Positions 60,322 through 64,000 of a stretch of 64,000 nucleotides of DNA are shown piece by piece. The position numbers and the translations under genes are program-made. Source of the DNA: Eumeta japonica (taxonomy: Eukaryota > Arthropoda > Insecta > Lepidoptera > Psychidae); assembly GCA_005406025.1 (NCBI GenBank), contig BGZK01001022.1, forward strand, positions 162,710 through 226,709. Direction: 5' to 3'. The notes under the pieces are model-generated. The model saw only the letters and a list, made by a program, of their open reading frames with translations, was not told the origin of the DNA and searched no databases. Each line of letters starts with the position of its first letter. The stretch's first letter is position 1.

Positions 60322-63300
60322 TCACCATTTGTTATGGCACACATTCAACAGTGCAGTAGTGGTGTCAATAACTGATGGTATCACTGAACAAAAGAAAAAT
60401 ATCAACCAAAACCAATCACAAAGCCAACCATCCAAAATGAAATATGTTAATGCAAGTGTCCCAAGACCATGTCCACCTATTGCTGTAGGGTATGTTAAGG
60501 TTCATAAATATGTTACATAAACAAAAATTACTATGACTCTGATACTATAATGACATATGTAGCCATATAATAATGGTAACATTATAACTTGGAAAATTAG
60601 ACATATTTTTATTTTGAAAATTTTTTGATTTATAATTTTTATTAGATATGTAATTTTCGATGTTAATCACCTTTATTAAAAAAGTTAATGGTATATCATT
60701 TTACATTAAAAAAATATTGGATTAAAAACAAAACATGCATATCAAACCACCAGCATGAACTTGTAAACTCATTAACATATACATTTAAAGTGCAGTGAAC
60801 ACTAATAATAGTATAAGGTTACATCATCTTCAAACAAGTACAGGCACATGGAAGTTTATTGAAAAAATAGAACATTGTCTTTATGCCAATGACTCTGACA
60901 TATTTTGGGCTAATAGATAGTCAAAACAAGAAAGTTTAAAATAAGTTTATTTATAGCCTATGTTTTTTTTGTCTGAATTTGTTATTTATAATGTTTTGTT
61001 ACTATTCCGAAGTTCACAATTTTCTATAATGTATCAATGGTACAAATAATATATTTACAAATTCATTTGTAGATCACAAAATTATTATAACAAAAATTAA
61101 AAAAGCATACAAGTAGGGAAGCCCGCCATTGCAGCCCATACTGCCATTGCGTTTTCTATGGTAATGAAATATTTATATAGGAATCGAACACATCTCATGC
61201 GCGGATTCGTTATCCCGAAGTAGAATGAGAGAATTGTCAATGAAAAATGAAGTAAGGTTAACCAAAGATCACAAATATAATATTATTACACACGAAAAAT
61301 TCTTATAGAACCATAAAGGAAAGCGTTCACTATGCGAGTACTAGTAAACGCGGCACCGTGCGGCGACGATGGGTCTTCCTACTTCTATGTAAATAGCCTC
61401 ATAAAATGTTGAGGCTAGCATGATACTAACAGCCGTATTCACAAAAAACACTCACTAACGCTATTCTTTTAATTCTTTCATTTGGTATGCAAAAAATTGG
61501 AAACTAGAAGCACATAGCATAAGTGAATGCATAATGCTGTTCATGAATATAGATGATAATATATAATTTAGCACAAAATTCATAATATTAAAATAAAATT
61601 ATAATGAAAACAAAAGGATACACAATAATGAGACAGAAGGCGAGAACATGGTTAATCCAAACAGGAAAGTCAGCAGCTCAAATGAAAGCAATGCCACAGA
61701 CGTAGCATAACCAGCCACCAACCTGCAAATCTCTTTAGTTAATAACTCTGTTTCAGTATATTTTGTATGACGGAGTTGGTTATGTGGGAAAAAATACAAT
61801 TATTCATGTATAAATTTTTTCAAGTTAAACTATATTAATATAGCTAAATATGAAAGGAAAACTGTTGTTTTTCTAGTAATGTGCCTAATAAAAGTATCTT
61901 ACATACTGACACTACACTTGATACTAGCACACACCGAATTTATGAAATATATAACTTTGCAAATATTCGTAATAGCCAGACTCAGAAAATTAAACATATT
62001 TGTTTAAAGTTAAAACCAATAATATGTAAATGAATAGAACCTTCGTCTAGTTTCAATTTCAGCTACAATTTTTTTTATTACAGGATCATTATCTACATTT
62101 AAACATGTATCTAAAATGGCTGAATGGATGTATTAAATCAAATTTTGAAAAATTTGATTTTAGAAAATGATATACTTCTAGATGTAGATTTTCTCCTGAA
62201 AAATGACATAGGATACTTTTTAACTAAAAAATGTTCAAATACTAGAAGAATAGGAGAAATATCCAAGGTAATGATCGAGATCAGCATTTGAACATACAAC
62301 GGGACTGAGATAGAGTAGAACCAGTATCAAAATCAATCTTTGCTAAATTTTAATTTACATGCAAATAATCACTTGGGAAACTTATCTTTAATAAGACTTT
62401 TTCTATTAAAGATATTTTGAAAAAGTGCACCTTTAAAAGCAAAAAAAAAGAATGCTTTGGATTACTATAAATTCCACAATAAAATGAGACAAACCATCGT
62501 AATCATGATATGTTGTGGTGTTGTTATCAGGTTTAATACATTTTTTTTCATCCATAAGTATTACCAAAATATGCACGCCTCAGCAATGAGATGATAGAAA
62601 GCTAAATGTTTTTCAAAAGCACTTCACTTCAGATTAATACGGGTTGGGAACTGCTAATTACCATTGTTAGCAATGCATTGACAATGTCGAACCCGATGGC
62701 TTAAAGTGGCATAATAATCACAAAGAAATATGTTTAATTTAATTTAGAAACATGTCGATATTTTTACTTATATTGAAGGAATAAATATAAAATTTAAGAA
62801 TTTTTTGCATTGCGTATCATGAAAGAGAGAAAATAACCAAGCAGTAGTCTAAGTTAAACTTTCCCCTAATATTTCTTTATCCTTTGTCAAATCATAAATT
62901 ATCTTATCTTATTCAAATACATTTATTGTTTCTTGTAATAATGTATATTTAAATATGTTGTAATGTTTATTTATTTACATATATTATTCAAAAAACATAA
63001 TACCTAAGTTATCAATCTATTTTTATATGGACCACAATAAAGGTTGATTGTTATTTGTTCATGTTTTTTCAAAGTTGAATCGGATAGTGTTGTACTTGAC
63101 TGCATCCTTCCTTATGTTGTGTACTCCATTACCACTTGCAAGCATGTAATTTTAGTTCCAAACATAGATACTTCTTTTGGGTTTATTCAGTTTCTGCATT
63201 TTAATAACATAGACTTATAATTTAACACCCCAATACCAGCCTTGTTCTGATACAATGATTTAAATTTAAAAGCCAATAATGAATGTTGACTAATACATTG

Positions 63301-63867
63301 AATAGATTTTGATATACAACATGCATTACATCGAAATTATAAAAAGAAATATTACTTGGTGGATTATTGATTATAAATAATTAAAGCAAAAAACAAATTA
63401 TCCCAATAATTACAGGCAACCCAACATAATGATCTTTCTTAAAATGTAACTTCATTTGCACTAAGATTTACTATTGGTTTTCGATTTCGGACTATGACTA
63501 TAATTCTAAGCATTTGTGAGTTGACATCAAAGATGTGAATTGTTTTGATAGCAATGTCTAAAATTTTCACATTTCTGGAAAACATTTATTAATATACGTT
63601 TTAATGTCTTAATATATTTTATATTTGCATCTTACGAGTGCCGGGGAATTAGCCATCGGGTAGTATACATTGGCGCGTTTTATTTAGAAAAGCTCCATTA
63701 ATTTTATACTTACTTAAATTGAACAGTAATAAAGAAATACCAACCGCCTGTGGTATATGTGAAAATGATTGTCGTGGTAGCTTTGGCAAACAATGATGAA
63801 CACTCTGTTGACTCTCCCATAGTAACGTAACAAGTACACAAAAGTGGCCTATTAATGTAAGAAAACG
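60322..63867 (-). CDS. TMEM107: TMEM107, ciliary transition-zone membrane protein, first exon outside window
   Basis: Minus-strand exons 63741-63867, 61622-61747 and 60322-60482 join in phases 1 and 1 with GT-AG junctions, giving 137 residues to a TGA. A short first exon with the start codon must lie beyond 64000. The protein reads RFLTLIGHFCVLVTLLWESQ, then LVAGYATSVALLSFELLTFL, FGLTMFSPSVSLLS, IGGHGLGTLALTYFILDGW and FFFCSVIPSVIDTTTALLNV. This matches TMEM107 in order and spacing: 'RFLTLLAHL', 'LFAVELAGFLSGVSMF', 'SLISIGAHCSASVALSFFIFERWE' and 'FCSALPAV'. Four hydrophobic helices are visible. Known members belong to the MKS module that gates membrane-protein entry into cilia; in insects this concerns sensory neurons and sperm. 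Length agrees with the usual 140 residues. The acceptor at 61747 is the least certain junction. None of the three exons contains a long frame, so simple ORF calling misses the gene. Confidence 0.85.
61748..63740. other. Intron of TMEM107, no other gene seen
   Basis: AT-rich. One short minus-strand frame near 62045-62130 (VIKKIVAEIETRRR) looks coding-like but has no continuation that I could find. Confidence 0.4.
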
Positions 63868-64000
63868 CTGGAATCAAAGTTTCTGTCCCTCTCATGCCTT
63901 ATATAATATTTAAGTACTAAACAAAAATTTCAATGATCTACGATATCAAGTGTACAAAACAATAACATGAAAACCCAAAGAGTACATTATAATGACTGAA

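Noticed and set aside
60293..60520. Plus-strand 75-codon frame
   Set aside because: It is the shadow of the last TMEM107 exon on the other strand.
61748..61799. Extension of TMEM107 exon upstream to 61799
   Set aside because: The extra residues look slightly alike to the family (HTKYTETE), but no AG acceptor lies between the in-frame stop and that segment, and phase fits the acceptor at 61747.
62045..62130. Coding-like minus-strand segment VIKKIVAEIETRRR
   Set aside because: Too short, no partner exons, and plausible splice sites abound by chance in AT-rich DNA.
63710..63895. Minus-strand 61-codon frame
   Set aside because: It is out of phase with the TMEM107 exon at 63741-63867, which has clear family similarity in another frame.
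1..64000. CRISPR array, tRNA, rRNA or bacterial-type operon
   Set aside because: No evenly spaced repeats with unique spacers, no tRNA-like cloverleaf that I could see, and gene structure is clearly eukaryotic.

Overview
The window is eukaryotic and AT-rich. It has spliced genes with GT-AG introns, long introns and intergenic spacers full of decayed transposons, and no bacterial-style operons. The repeat families (a 'pressed' 3'-GCAACAGCTAGT Helitron end, a Jockey-like LINE, the 'CTCAAAAGGAAAAA..GGATCACTT' dispersed repeat, hAT and pogo MITEs) and the protein families point to an insect, most likely a moth or butterfly; that taxon call is inference.

Layout. 1-7 kb is repeat-rich: one possible small gene (1087-1377) and remnants of a Penelope-like element and of LINEs. 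7.4-11.2 kb on the minus strand is a large single-exon gene for a 1254-residue cysteine-rich protein of unknown function. 13.4-15.7 kb is a three-layer transposon nest: a hAT MITE inside a Jockey-like LINE inside an older dispersed repeat. 16-40 kb holds three paralogous mitochondrial carrier genes of the SLC25A34/35 type (A minus, 16093-22281; B minus, 28164-33179; C plus, 36522-39777), with a THAP-bearing transposon and other inverted-repeat elements in introns and spacers. 40-45.7 kb is spacer with more elements. 45.7-60.2 kb on the minus strand is an eleven-exon GLUT/SLC2-type sugar transporter with long introns. 60.3-63.9 kb on the minus strand is TMEM107, a ciliary transition-zone protein, rebuilt from three small exons; its first exon lies beyond the window.

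The carriers and the sugar transporter are both solute transporters, but I see no evidence that they form one pathway. The carriers are a local duplication cluster whose members differ in intron content. TMEM107 and the transporter are in tandem, with only 94 bases between the stop of one and the start codon of the other. The transporter reading needs a one-base frame correction in its third exon and has unusual residues at several GLUT signature positions. I found no CRISPR array, tRNA or rRNA, and no clear novel multi-gene system. The best leads are the carrier intron history, the TMEM107/transporter junction, a nearly perfect 44-bp hairpin in a transporter intron, and the nested transposons.
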